From Mycolicibacterium sp. 018/SC-01/001 (GTDB lineage: Bacteria; Actinomycetota; Actinomycetes; Mycobacteriales; Mycobacteriaceae): a stretch of 64,000 nt of DNA. Shown here in pieces: positions 28,818-40,067 of the stretch. The stretch is taken from positions 186,001 to 250,000 of the forward strand of contig NZ_VKAA01000001.1 in NCBI RefSeq assembly GCF_007096635.1, in the 5' to 3' direction. The position numbers were made by a program, and so were the translations under genes. The notes below the pieces were generated by a model. It worked only from the letters and a program-made list of their open reading frames with translations, was not told the DNA's origin and searched no databases. Position 1 is the first letter of the stretch. Every line of letters begins with the position of its first letter.

Positions 28818-28825
<8 letters not shown>
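28298..28825 (-). CDS. PAP2-family phosphatase (Rv3807c-like)
   Basis: 175 residues. The three phosphatase motifs of the PAP2 superfamily are intact: KRVVRRARP, FPSAHAT and SRLVLGVHYPSD. Four or five short membrane helices. In M. tuberculosis the homologue is proposed to dephosphorylate decaprenyl-phosphoryl-5-phosphoribose in the DPA pathway. It overlaps glfT2 by 8 bases and ubiA by 4, so it is translated within the same operon. Confidence 0.9.
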
Positions 28826-32158
<3,333 letters not shown>

Positions 32159-33124
32159 GTGCCGAACCGACGTCGCCGCCGGCTCTCGACAGCCCTGAGC
32201 ACAGTCGCCGCTCTGGCCGTCGCAGGTCCCGTTGCAGTTGTCGCCACCACCCAGCTGACCTCGCCGTCCCCGCAGCAGCCACAGCACCGCGAATTCCGGC
32301 AGGCCGCCACGATCACCGACCTCCCCGGCGAACTGATCTCCGCGCTGTCGCAGGGCCTTTCGCAGTTCGGCATCAACCTGCCCCCGCTGCCCACGGGCCT
32401 GCTGACCGGCACCGGAGCCGGCTCACCCACCACCCTGTCCCCGGGTCTCGGCACGGGCTTGGGCACCGGCCTCGGCGCGCCGTCGCTCACCGACCCCGGG
32501 CTCGCCAACCCCGCCCTGACCAGCCCGATCGGCGCGACCCCGTCGCTGACCGACCCGGCACTCAGCTCGCCCGGTCTGACCACGCCCGGTCTGACGACGC
32601 CGTCGCTGACCGACCCGGCGCTCAGCGCCCCCGGCCTGACGACCCCGTCACTGACCACACCGTCACTGACCACGCCCGCGGGGCTCACCACGCCGTCGCT
32701 CACCACCCCCGGGCTGAGCACGCCGCCGGCGCTCACCGACCCCGTCCTCGGTGCGGCCCCGATCTCGACGTCCGGACTGGGCGCGGGCGAGGTGCCGATC
32801 TCGGCCCCCGTCGGCCTCGACCCGGCGCTGGGCACCGGCTATCCGATCCTGGGTGATCCGTCGCTGGCCGCCACCCAGCCGGTGGCCTCCGGCAGCGGTG
32901 GCCTGCTCGGCGATCTGACCAGCGCAGCCAACTCCCTGGGCGCGGGCGAGGCGATCGACCTGCTCAAGGGCGTGCTGATGCCGGCGATCATGTCGGCGGT
33001 CAAACCGCCGGCAGCAGCAGCGGCCGCCGCCCCGGCAGCAGCCGCCGACGCAGCCGGCGCCGCCGCGGCCCCGGCCCAGGCCGGCCTCGGTGCAGCGGAG
33101 GCGGCGCTCGACTCCGGCGCCTGA
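32159..33124 (+). CDS. erp: Exported repetitive protein Erp
   Basis: 321 residues. A basic N terminus and signal peptide (about 1-33) precede a conserved FRQAATITDLPGELISALSQGLSQFGINLPPLP block. A central low-complexity region (about residues 85-205) is built from PGLTTP/PSLTDPA-type five- to six-residue units. The C-terminal domain ends in an Ala-rich hydrophobic tail. Erp is a cell-surface protein needed for growth in macrophages in M. tuberculosis. Repeat number varies among species. GTG 32159 has a good GAGGAG upstream. Confidence 0.93.
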   Translation: MPNRRRRRLSTALSTVAALAVAGPVAVVATTQLTSPSPQQPQHREFRQAATITDLPGELISALSQGLSQFGINLPPLPTGLLTGTGAGSPTTLSPGLGTGLGTGLGAPSLTDPGLANPALTSPIGATPSLTDPALSSPGLTTPGLTTPSLTDPALSAPGLTTPSLTTPSLTTPAGLTTPSLTTPGLSTPPALTDPVLGAAPISTSGLGAGEVPISAPVGLDPALGTGYPILGDPSLAATQPVASGSGGLLGDLTSAANSLGAGEAIDLLKGVLMPAIMSAVKPPAAAAAAAPAAAADAAGAAAAPAQAGLGAAEAALDSGA

Positions 33125-33127
33125 CCT

Positions 33128-33177
33128 CCAGAACCACCCACGGCTCCAGTACCACCCACGACCCAGAACCACCCACG
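33128..33177 (+). repeat. Three direct repeats between erp and csp
   Basis: CCAGAACCACCCACG at 33128-33142, one-mismatch copy CCAGTACCACCCACG at 33146-33160, and an exact copy at 33163-33177. Periods are 18 and 17 bases. They lie directly after the erp stop, outside any gene. No stem-loop is evident. Confidence 0.7.
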
Positions 33178-33274
33178 ACGATGGCACCGCAGACGCCTCG
33201 CGCTCTGCGGTGCCGTCGGCGCGTTCCGCGTGTCGGAACATCAGTAACAGCTGACACATACGTAACATCAGCCC

Positions 33275-34888
33275 GTGCTGTGTCGTCGCCCGAGGTCGAC
33301 ACTGATCGCCGCGCTGGCGGGGACGGTGTTGCTCACCGCGCTGCTCGTGCACGCGATCACCAGCGCACCACCGCCACCGCCTTCCCCGGGTCCTGTGCAG
33401 ATGGCCTCCCAACCGCTGGCCCAGCTCGGCGGCGGCCGTACCGTTCGTGAGATCCACCAGGACACGCCCTTCTCGATGGTTGCGCTGACCTCGGGGGACC
33501 TCACGGGCACGACCGCCCGGGTACGGGCCCAGAAAACCGACGGCAGCTGGGGACCGTGGTACGACGCCGAGACGCTCGAAGGCGTCGGTCCGACCGGTCA
33601 CGACGCCCCGCGCGGCACCGAACCCGTCTTCGTCGGACGCACCACGACGGTGCAGATCGAGGTCACCCGCCCGCCCCATGCCCCCGTGACCGGCAGCGCG
33701 CCGCCCGCACAGGCACCCCGCGTAGGCCTCGGCTACATCCCCGCCACCGTCGAGCAACCCTTCGCCGAGAACATCAACGCCGTGCTGATCAGCCCGCCGC
33801 AGGCGCCGATCGACATGCTGCCCCTACCCAACGCCGCCACCCCGCCGGGGCAGCCCCCGGCGATCATCAGCCGCGCCGCATGGGGCGCCGACGAGTCGAT
33901 GCGCTGCGGAGAACCGCGCTACGACAACAAGATCCAGGCCGGCGTCGTCCACCACTCCGCCGGCAGCAACGACTATGCACCGGAGGACTCCGCGGGAATC
34001 GTCCGGTCGATCTACGAGTACCACACCCGCACGCTGGGCTGGTGCGACATCGCCTACAACGCTCTGGTCGACAAGTACGGGCAGGTGTTCGAGGGCCGCG
34101 CAGGCGGTATGACGCGGCCGGTCGAGGGCAGCCACACCGGTGGCTTCAACCACAACACGTGGGGCGTGGCGATGCTCGGCAACTTCACCGACGTCCCGCC
34201 CACTCCCATCCAATTGCGCACCACGGCAAGGCTTCTCGGCTGGGTGCTCGGCCAGGCCGGGGTCGATCCACTCGGCACCGTGGTGCTGCCCTCCGAGGGC
34301 GGTGCATTCACCAAGTTCCCCTTCGGCTCCTCGCCGACGCTACCGACCATCTTCACCCACCGCGACGTCGGCAACACCGAATGCCCGGGAAACGCCGCCT
34401 ACGCCCTGATGCCCCAGATCCGGCAGATGGCAGCGCAATTCAATGAGCCACCGGGGGCGGACCAGCTCATCGAACAGATGCGCGGTGGCGCGATCCTGAC
34501 CGCGTGGGAGAAGCTCGGCGGGGTGAACAGCTATCTCGGGAAGCCGACATCGCCCGAGGCATCCGGTGAAGGCGCCGCCCGCTACGCCACCTTCGAGCAC
34601 GGCGCGGTCTACTGGTCGCCGTCATCGGGCGCGCAGCCCATCACCGGTGAGCTCTACAACGCATGGGGCACTTTGGGATTCGAGCGCGGAGCGTTGGGCC
34701 TGCCCACCAGCGCGGAAATCCCCGAGCCGCTGTGGATCGTGCAGAACTTCCAGCACGGCACACTGAACTTCGACCGCGAGAAGGGCACGGTGACCCGCGT
34801 GACCGACGGTGTCCCGGTGGAGCTGATCCGGCGCGGCGCGGCTCCCGTTCAGCTCGAACGCTTCACTCCCCCGATCAATCCGGCCTGA
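33275..34888 (+). CDS. csp: N-acetylmuramoyl-L-alanine amidase with LGFP repeats (Csp, Rv3811-like)
   Basis: 537 residues. Signal/anchor helix LIAALAGTVLLTALLVHAI, then an amidase_2/PGRP domain with zinc ligands in GVVHHSAG and IFTHRDVGNTECPG plus the GWCDIAYNALVDKYGQVFEGRAGG core. The C-terminal about 140 residues carry LGFP-type units (YLGKPTSPE, GALGLPTSAE), which bind envelope polymers. It cleaves the stem peptide from peptidoglycan. It follows erp by 150 bases. An AACATCAG pair (33237-33244 and 33264-33271) lies in front of the GTG 33275 start. Confidence 0.93.
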   Translation: MLCRRPRSTLIAALAGTVLLTALLVHAITSAPPPPPSPGPVQMASQPLAQLGGGRTVREIHQDTPFSMVALTSGDLTGTTARVRAQKTDGSWGPWYDAETLEGVGPTGHDAPRGTEPVFVGRTTTVQIEVTRPPHAPVTGSAPPAQAPRVGLGYIPATVEQPFAENINAVLISPPQAPIDMLPLPNAATPPGQPPAIISRAAWGADESMRCGEPRYDNKIQAGVVHHSAGSNDYAPEDSAGIVRSIYEYHTRTLGWCDIAYNALVDKYGQVFEGRAGGMTRPVEGSHTGGFNHNTWGVAMLGNFTDVPPTPIQLRTTARLLGWVLGQAGVDPLGTVVLPSEGGAFTKFPFGSSPTLPTIFTHRDVGNTECPGNAAYALMPQIRQMAAQFNEPPGADQLIEQMRGGAILTAWEKLGGVNSYLGKPTSPEASGEGAARYATFEHGAVYWSPSSGAQPITGELYNAWGTLGFERGALGLPTSAEIPEPLWIVQNFQHGTLNFDREKGTVTRVTDGVPVELIRRGAAPVQLERFTPPINPA

Positions 34889-34892
34889 ACCA

Positions 34893-35068
34893 CTAGCCCC
34901 ATTGCCGAACTCTCCCCCGCAAGCGGGAGGTGCCCCCACAACGCGGCTCGTGCCTCGCCGCTTGATCGTCGTCCGGCCAGCCTCATTGCCGAACTCTCCC
35001 CCGCAAGCGGGAGGTGCCCCCACATCGCGGCTCGTGCCTCGCCGCTTGATCGTCGTCCGGCTAGCCCC
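34893..35068. repeat. Tandem 84-bp repeat with GC hairpins
   Basis: Two copies (34901-34984 and 34985-35068) differ at only three positions and are framed by CTAGCCCC on both outer sides. Each copy holds the hairpin CCCCGCAAGCGGG followed by AGGTGCCCCCA. The block lies between the convergent csp and HAD genes, and the last codons and stop of the HAD gene are inside copy 2. It may act as a bidirectional terminator. The hairpin core looks like an intergenic repeat family met in other mycobacterial genomes (recollection, not searched). Confidence 0.85.
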
Positions 35069-35876
35069 AGAATCGCTCCAGCACCCGCGCGACCCCGTCC
35101 TCGGCATTGGTCACCGTCACCTCGTCGGCGGCGGCGACAGCGTCGGGATGCGCGTTGCCCATGGCGACGCCCAGTCCCGCCCACGCGAGCATCGGCACGT
35201 CGTTGGGCATGTCGCCGAACGTGACGATGCGTGCGGCGTCGATACCCTGCGGCACAGTCAATTCCGCGATACCGGTCGCCTTGCTGATGCCGGTCGGGAC
35301 GATCTCGATCAGTCCGTTGTTGGTCGAGTACGTGATGTCGCCCGCAGCAGCACGCACGTGGTCGATCAGGGCCGCCGCCATGTCCGCGCTGCGCGCACCG
35401 GCCTTGCGGATCAACAGCTTGACCGCGGGCGCGCTGAGCAGATCCTCCAGCGACACCTCGGTGTTGTCCGGGTTGAGCCACGCGTGTTCGTACCCCGGTG
35501 AGCTGACGAACTGCGGGGTCGCGGCGTCATGAGCGCTCTCCCCGACCCGTTCCACCGCGAGGCCCGCGCCGGGAATGACCCGAGCCGCGATGTCGGCGAG
35601 CTCGCCGAGCTCGTCGGAGGACAGCGTGCGCGCGCTGACGATGCGGTCCGCCGACGGGTCGTAGATCACCGCGCCGTTGGCGCACACCGCCATCGGCGCG
35701 AACCCCAGCTGGTCGACGATCGGCGTGATCCACCGCGGCGGCCTGCCGGTGGCCAGCACGAACTGGGCACCGGAGTCGACAACCGCCCGCACGGCATCGC
35801 GGGTGCGCGGGCTGACCCTCTCGTCGTCGTCGAGCAGTGTGCCGTCGACATCGGTCGCGACCAGTTCAGGTGTCAC
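35061..35876 (-). CDS. HAD-superfamily (Cof-type) phosphatase
   Basis: 271 residues with all four HAD motifs: DVDGTLLDD at 9-17, ATGRPP, a lysine in KATG, and FGDMPNDVPML. The C2-type cap is of Cof/YbiV kind, so it is a soluble phosphatase for small phospho-metabolites. Homologue of Rv3813c by position. It starts at GTG 35876 over the stop of the acyltransferase gene (GTGA). The stop codon falls in the 84-bp repeat. Confidence 0.92.
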   Translation of the reverse strand: MTPELVATDVDGTLLDDDERVSPRTRDAVRAVVDSGAQFVLATGRPPRWITPIVDQLGFAPMAVCANGAVIYDPSADRIVSARTLSSDELGELADIAARVIPGAGLAVERVGESAHDAATPQFVSSPGYEHAWLNPDNTEVSLEDLLSAPAVKLLIRKAGARSADMAAALIDHVRAAAGDITYSTNNGLIEIVPTGISKATGIAELTVPQGIDAARIVTFGDMPNDVPMLAWAGLGVAMGNAHPDAVAAADEVTVTNAEDGVARVLERFWG

Positions 35877-36619
35877 GCGGACTCTCCCCGTCTACGGGCC
35901 CGCTCGGCGAGCTCCGCCTCCTCCAGCCGGGCGGCTTCGACCGGTGTGGGTGCACTTCCCCCGAGTCGGCTCGGCAACCATGGCGCGCCGGGCGGGGCCG
36001 GATAGTCGCGCTGCGCATCATGCAGCAGCCCGGTCATCGCTTCCCGCATCCGGCCGCTCAGCTCGTCGACGCCACCATCTGGAGGAATCGGCGCACCCAC
36101 CGCGACGGTCACAGGAATCTTGTTGCGGCCCAACGCCCGCGGTTGATCTTTGGTCCAGATGCGCTGCGCGCCCCAGACGATCAGCGGGACGATCGGCACG
36201 TGCGCCTCCTGAGCCATGCGGGCCGCACCGCTCTTGAACTCCTTGAGTTCGAAGCTGCGGCTGATGGTGGCCTCGGGATACACCCCGACGATCTCCCCCG
36301 CGCGCAGCGCCGTGACGGCATGGACATAGGCCTCGGCGCCGGCCTTTCGGTCGACCGGAATGGTCTTGGTGTGCTTGATGAGGTAAGCGACGACCTTCAC
36401 CTCGTTCATCTCTGCCTTGATCATGAACCGCATCCGGCGATGCCGGTGCATCGCGGCCAGCGCGGCAGGCACCCAGTCGACATAGCTCGTGTGGTTGATG
36501 GCGATGACGGCGCCACCGGACGCGGGTATGTTCTCCACCCCGCGGAATGTGATCGTCGTCCCGGTGGCCCGGACCGCCAGCATCGCCGCGATCTCGAGCG
36601 AGCGGAAGACCGGCTCCAC
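35873..36619 (-). CDS. PlsC-type 1-acylglycerol-phosphate acyltransferase (Rv3814c/Rv3815c-like)
   Basis: 248 residues. LPLAT domain with the H(X)4D motif NHTSYVD, GVYPEATISRSFELKEFKSGAARMA, and IVPLIVWGAQRIWTK. It probably acylates a lysophospholipid or related acceptor at the inner membrane. It shares most motif residues with the neighbouring gene at 36623-37393, which suggests a tandem duplication. The gap to that gene is 3 bases and it overlaps the HAD gene, so the three form an operon. Confidence 0.9.
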   Translation of the reverse strand: MEPVFRSLEIAAMLAVRATGTTITFRGVENIPASGGAVIAINHTSYVDWVPAALAAMHRHRRMRFMIKAEMNEVKVVAYLIKHTKTIPVDRKAGAEAYVHAVTALRAGEIVGVYPEATISRSFELKEFKSGAARMAQEAHVPIVPLIVWGAQRIWTKDQPRALGRNKIPVTVAVGAPIPPDGGVDELSGRMREAMTGLLHDAQRDYPAPPGAPWLPSRLGGSAPTPVEAARLEEAELAERARRRGESA

Positions 36620-36622
36620 GGC

Positions 36623-37393
36623 TTATCCCGGCGCCTCGGTGGACGGCCCCGCCCGGCGCGCAGCCTTCGCCGCTGCCTCCTCGGCGTCCATCCTGTTGGC
36701 CTCGGCCAGTGTCGGCGCGCCACCGCCGAGGCGGTGCGGCACCCAGAACTCACCGGGCGGATGCGGCCCGTATGCGTCCTGCACCTCGGTCAGCAGATGC
36801 TGCATCCGCGAATGCAGCAGCGCGGTCAACTCGGTGGCCGGCAGGGTCGGGTAGATGGGTGCGCCCACCGCGATCGAAATGGGCACCTTCGGCCGCCACA
36901 TCTTCTTCGGATGCCCCTTGGTCCAGATGCGCTGGGCGCCCCAGACGATGTGCGGGACGATCGGCACGTCGGCGTCGATGGCCATCCGCGCAGCCCCGGA
37001 CTTGAAGTCCTTGATCTCGAAGCTGCGGCTGATCGTGGCCTCCGGGTAGACCCCGACGAACTCGCCGTCCCTGAGCTTCTGCACCGCTTCGGCGTAGGAC
37101 GCCGCGCCGCTGTCGCGGTCGACCGCGATGTGGCGCAGGCTGCGCATGATCGGCCCGGTGATCTTGTGGTCGAAGACCTCTTTCTTGGCCATGAAGCGGA
37201 CCTTGCGGCCCAGGTGCTGCTGGTAGGCGGGCAGCCCGGCGAACGTGAAGTCGAAGTAGCTGGTGTGGTTGATCGCGATCACCGCACCGCCGGTCCGGGG
37301 CAGGTTCTCGACGCCGGTGACGGTGAAGTGCAGACCCTGCACTCGCCAGACGAGTCGGGCGAGCTGGATGACTGTGCCGTAAACCGGTTCCAC
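36623..37393 (-). CDS. PlsC-type acyltransferase (Rv3816c-like)
   Basis: 256 residues from GTG 37393 (VEPVYGTVIQLARLVW). The open frame continues upstream but covers the divergent kinase gene. NHTSYFD supplies the H(X)4D catalytic pair; GVYPEATISRSFEIKDFKSGAARM and the WGAQRIWTKGHPKKMW segment match its neighbour. Function is inferred as lysophosphatidate or similar acyl transfer. The start is only 13 bases from the divergent APH-like gene, so both promoters must overlap or be leaderless. Confidence 0.9.
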   Translation of the reverse strand: MEPVYGTVIQLARLVWRVQGLHFTVTGVENLPRTGGAVIAINHTSYFDFTFAGLPAYQQHLGRKVRFMAKKEVFDHKITGPIMRSLRHIAVDRDSGAASYAEAVQKLRDGEFVGVYPEATISRSFEIKDFKSGAARMAIDADVPIVPHIVWGAQRIWTKGHPKKMWRPKVPISIAVGAPIYPTLPATELTALLHSRMQHLLTEVQDAYGPHPPGEFWVPHRLGGGAPTLAEANRMDAEEAAAKAARRAGPSTEAPG

Positions 37394-37406
37394 AGGCGTC
37401 AGCGTA

Positions 37407-38126
37407 GTGCGTGGCACAGTGGTGACCGCCGTGAGTACGCCCAGCCAACCGCCGCCCGTACCTGCCGTCGTCTCCGAGATCGCGGACGGGCGGTCGGTGA
37501 CCGCGGTCTGGGTGAACGAGCTCGGCGGGGTCACGTTCGCCGTCGGCGGACCGCCACCGGTCGAGTTCGTCAAGACCCACCCCGATCCGAACGCCCGGTT
37601 GCTCGACGACGAAGCGAAGCGGCTGCGATGGGCACGCCGGTACGCCACGGTGCCCGAGGTGCTGGCCACCGGTCCCGGCTGGTTGCACACCGCGGCCCTG
37701 GCCGGCCGCTCTGCGGTCGACGCGGCATGGACCGCACGGCCCCGGGACGCCGCGCGGGCCATCGGCGCCGGACTGCGCGCGCTGCACGACGCACTGCCCG
37801 TCACCGACTGCCCGTTCGGTCCGCCGTCCTGGATCGGCTGCGCGCCACCGCAGCCCGACCGGCTGGTGGTGTGTCACGGCGACGCCTGCGCCCCCAACAC
37901 CCTGATGGCCGATGACGGTTCCTTCGCCGGTCACGTCGACCTCGGGGATCTCGGTGTCGCCGACCGGTGGGCCGACCTCGCCATCGCCACGATGTCGCTG
38001 GACTGGAACTACGCGGGCGGTGACTGGCAGGACCTTCTGCTGGACACCTACGGGGTGCGTCCCGATGTCGAACGCATCGCCTTCTACCGGCGGCGGTGGG
38101 ACGACGAGCCCTCCGCGCCGGGCTAA
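37407..38126 (+). CDS. APH-family phosphotransferase (Rv3817-like)
   Basis: 239 residues if started at GTG 37407; GTG 37431 (VSTPSQPP) is also reasonable. The aminoglycoside/choline kinase fold is shown by the Brenner-type loop VVCHGDACAPNTL and the metal-binding HVDLGDLGVADRWADLA. Family members phosphorylate small alcohols or antibiotics; the substrate here is unknown. The divergent acyltransferase gene begins 13 bases away. It leads into the Rieske gene after 37 bases. Confidence 0.87.
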   Translation: MRGTVVTAVSTPSQPPPVPAVVSEIADGRSVTAVWVNELGGVTFAVGGPPPVEFVKTHPDPNARLLDDEAKRLRWARRYATVPEVLATGPGWLHTAALAGRSAVDAAWTARPRDAARAIGAGLRALHDALPVTDCPFGPPSWIGCAPPQPDRLVVCHGDACAPNTLMADDGSFAGHVDLGDLGVADRWADLAIATMSLDWNYAGGDWQDLLLDTYGVRPDVERIAFYRRRWDDEPSAPG

Positions 38127-38163
38127 GCTGCAAGGCGAGCAAGCAGTCGTCAGAGGGGTATTT

Positions 38164-39726
38164 GTGCAGGTCACCAGTGTCGGGCACGCCGGCTTCCGCA
38201 TCGACACCACCGCCGGGAGCATCTTGTGTGATCCGTGGGTGAACCCGGCATATTTCGCCTCGTGGTTCCCGTTCCCGGACAACAGCGAGTTGGACTGGTC
38301 GGCGCTGGGCGACGTCGACTACCTCTACGTCTCACACCTGCACAAGGACCATTTCGATCCGGTGACCCTGCGTGAGCACGTGAACAAGGACGCCGTGGTC
38401 CTGCTCCCCGACTACCCGGTGCCGGATCTGCGCCGCGAGCTGGAGAAGCTCGGCTTTCACGAGTTCTTCGAGACCACCGACTCGGTCACACACCGCGTCA
38501 GCGGTCCGAAGGGCGACCTCGACGTGATGATCATCGCGCTGCGTGCGCCGGCGGACGGCCCGATCGGCGACTCCGGTCTCGTGGTGTCGGACGGGGAGAC
38601 CACCGCGTTCAACATGAACGATGCACGCCCGGTCGACCTCGACGTGCTCGCCGCGGATTTCGGCCAGATCGACGTGCACATGCTGCAGTACTCCGGGGCG
38701 ATCTGGTATCCGATGGTCTACGACATGCCCGAGCGGGCCAAACACGCCTTCGGCGTGCAGAAGCGGCAACGGCAGATGGACCGATGCCGGCAGTACATCG
38801 CCCAGGTCGGCGCCACGTGGGTGGTGCCGTCGGCGGGACCGCCCTGTTTCCTCGATCCGGAGCTGCGTGACCTCAACGACGACCACGGCGATCCGGCCAA
38901 CATCTTCCCCGACCAGGTGGTGTTCCTGGATCAGATGACCGCCCACGGACACACCGGCGGACTGCTGATGATCCCCGGCTCGACGGCGGATTTCACAGGC
39001 TCGCAGCTCGATTCGCTGCGGCATCCCATTCCCGACGACGACGTGCGGGCGATCTTCACCACCGGTAAAGCCGACTACATCGCCGCCTACGCGCAGCGGA
39101 AGGCCCCGGTCCTGGCTGCCGAGAAGGCGTCGTGGGCGCCTGCGGCCGGCGAGGCGCTGCTGGAGCCGCTACGGGAGTTGTTCGAGCCGATCATGTCGGC
39201 ATCCGACCAGATCTGCGACGGCATCGGCTATCCGGTGGAGCTGCGACTCTCATCGCCGAGCCACCAGGAAACAGTGGTGCTGGACTTCCCCAAACGTGCT
39301 GTGCGCGAACCGGTCTCAGATGAGAAATTCCGGTACGGCTTCGAGATCCCGGCCGAGTTGGTGCGCACGGTCGTCCGCGATCGCGAACCGGACTGGGTGA
39401 ACACGATCTTCCTGAGCACCCGGTTCCGGGCCTGGCGGGTGGGTGGCTACAACGAGTACCTGTACACGTTCTTCAAGTGCCTCACCGACGAGCGCATCGC
39501 GTACGCGGACGGCTGGTTCGCCGAGGCGCACGACGACACCGCCTCGGTCACGCTGGCCGGATACGAGATCCAGCGCCGCTGCCCCCACCTCAAGGCAGAC
39601 TTGTCGAAATTCGGTGTGGTGGAGGGCAACACGCTGACCTGCAATCTGCACGGCTGGCAGTGGAACCTGGACAGCGGTAAGTGCCTGACCACCCGGGGCC
39701 ACGAACTCCGGTCGCAGAAGCTGTGA
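38164..39726 (+). CDS. MBL-fold hydrolase fused to a Rieske [2Fe-2S] domain (Rv3818-like)
   Basis: 520 residues. The N-terminal UlaG-like metallo-hydrolase part (about 1-290) shows VTSVGHAGFRID, the SHLHKDHFD zinc motif and a later DQMTAHGHTGG. The C-terminal Rieske domain (about 470-520) has CPHLKAD and CNLHGWQW, giving the two Cys-x-His / Cys-x2-His pairs that bind the cluster. An oxidoreductase/hydrolase of unknown substrate. GTG 38164 follows an AGAGGGG site. The next gene starts inside its stop (GTGA 39723-39726). Confidence 0.92.
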   Translation: MQVTSVGHAGFRIDTTAGSILCDPWVNPAYFASWFPFPDNSELDWSALGDVDYLYVSHLHKDHFDPVTLREHVNKDAVVLLPDYPVPDLRRELEKLGFHEFFETTDSVTHRVSGPKGDLDVMIIALRAPADGPIGDSGLVVSDGETTAFNMNDARPVDLDVLAADFGQIDVHMLQYSGAIWYPMVYDMPERAKHAFGVQKRQRQMDRCRQYIAQVGATWVVPSAGPPCFLDPELRDLNDDHGDPANIFPDQVVFLDQMTAHGHTGGLLMIPGSTADFTGSQLDSLRHPIPDDDVRAIFTTGKADYIAAYAQRKAPVLAAEKASWAPAAGEALLEPLRELFEPIMSASDQICDGIGYPVELRLSSPSHQETVVLDFPKRAVREPVSDEKFRYGFEIPAELVRTVVRDREPDWVNTIFLSTRFRAWRVGGYNEYLYTFFKCLTDERIAYADGWFAEAHDDTASVTLAGYEIQRRCPHLKADLSKFGVVEGNTLTCNLHGWQWNLDSGKCLTTRGHELRSQKL

Positions 39727-40067
39727 GCACCGGCGCCGCCACGAGCCCGTTCTACGACGACGGGCTGATCCAGCTCGACCGTGAAGCCTTGACGCTGCGC
39801 CGCTATCACTTCCCGTCGGGCACGTCGAAGATCATCCCGCTGCGCGACATCCGCGGTTACCACGTCAGCCCGCTGGGTCTGTTCATGTCCCGATTCCGGC
39901 TGTGGGGCACCGACTTGAGGTGCTGGCTGCCGCTGGATGTGAACAGGCCCCGCAAGTCCACGCTGGTCACCCTCGACGTCCGCGGCGCCTTCCCCAGGCC
40001 CGCCTGCACGCCGGTGCAACCCGACGCGTTCGTGACACTGCTCGACACGTTGCTCTCGGAACGCTAA
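39723..40067 (+). CDS. Conserved small protein (Rv3819-like)
   Basis: 114 residues from GTG 39723, overlapping the Rieske gene stop. Conserved features are [20 protein letters not shown] and [17 protein letters not shown]; no known domain, signal or membrane helix. Coupling to the MBL/Rieske gene suggests a joint role. The stop TAA 40065-40067 overlaps the stop of convergent serS. Confidence 0.82.
   Translation: MSTGAATSPFYDDGLIQLDREALTLRRYHFPSGTSKIIPLRDIRGYHVSPLGLFMSRFRLWGTDLRCWLPLDVNRPRKSTLVTLDVRGAFPRPACTPVQPDAFVTLLDTLLSER

Noticed and set aside
34889..35060. Protein extension reading through the 84-bp repeats
   Set aside because: Peptides such as GHLPLAGESSA arise from translating the repeat and recur as annotation artefacts; the HAD gene stops at 35061.
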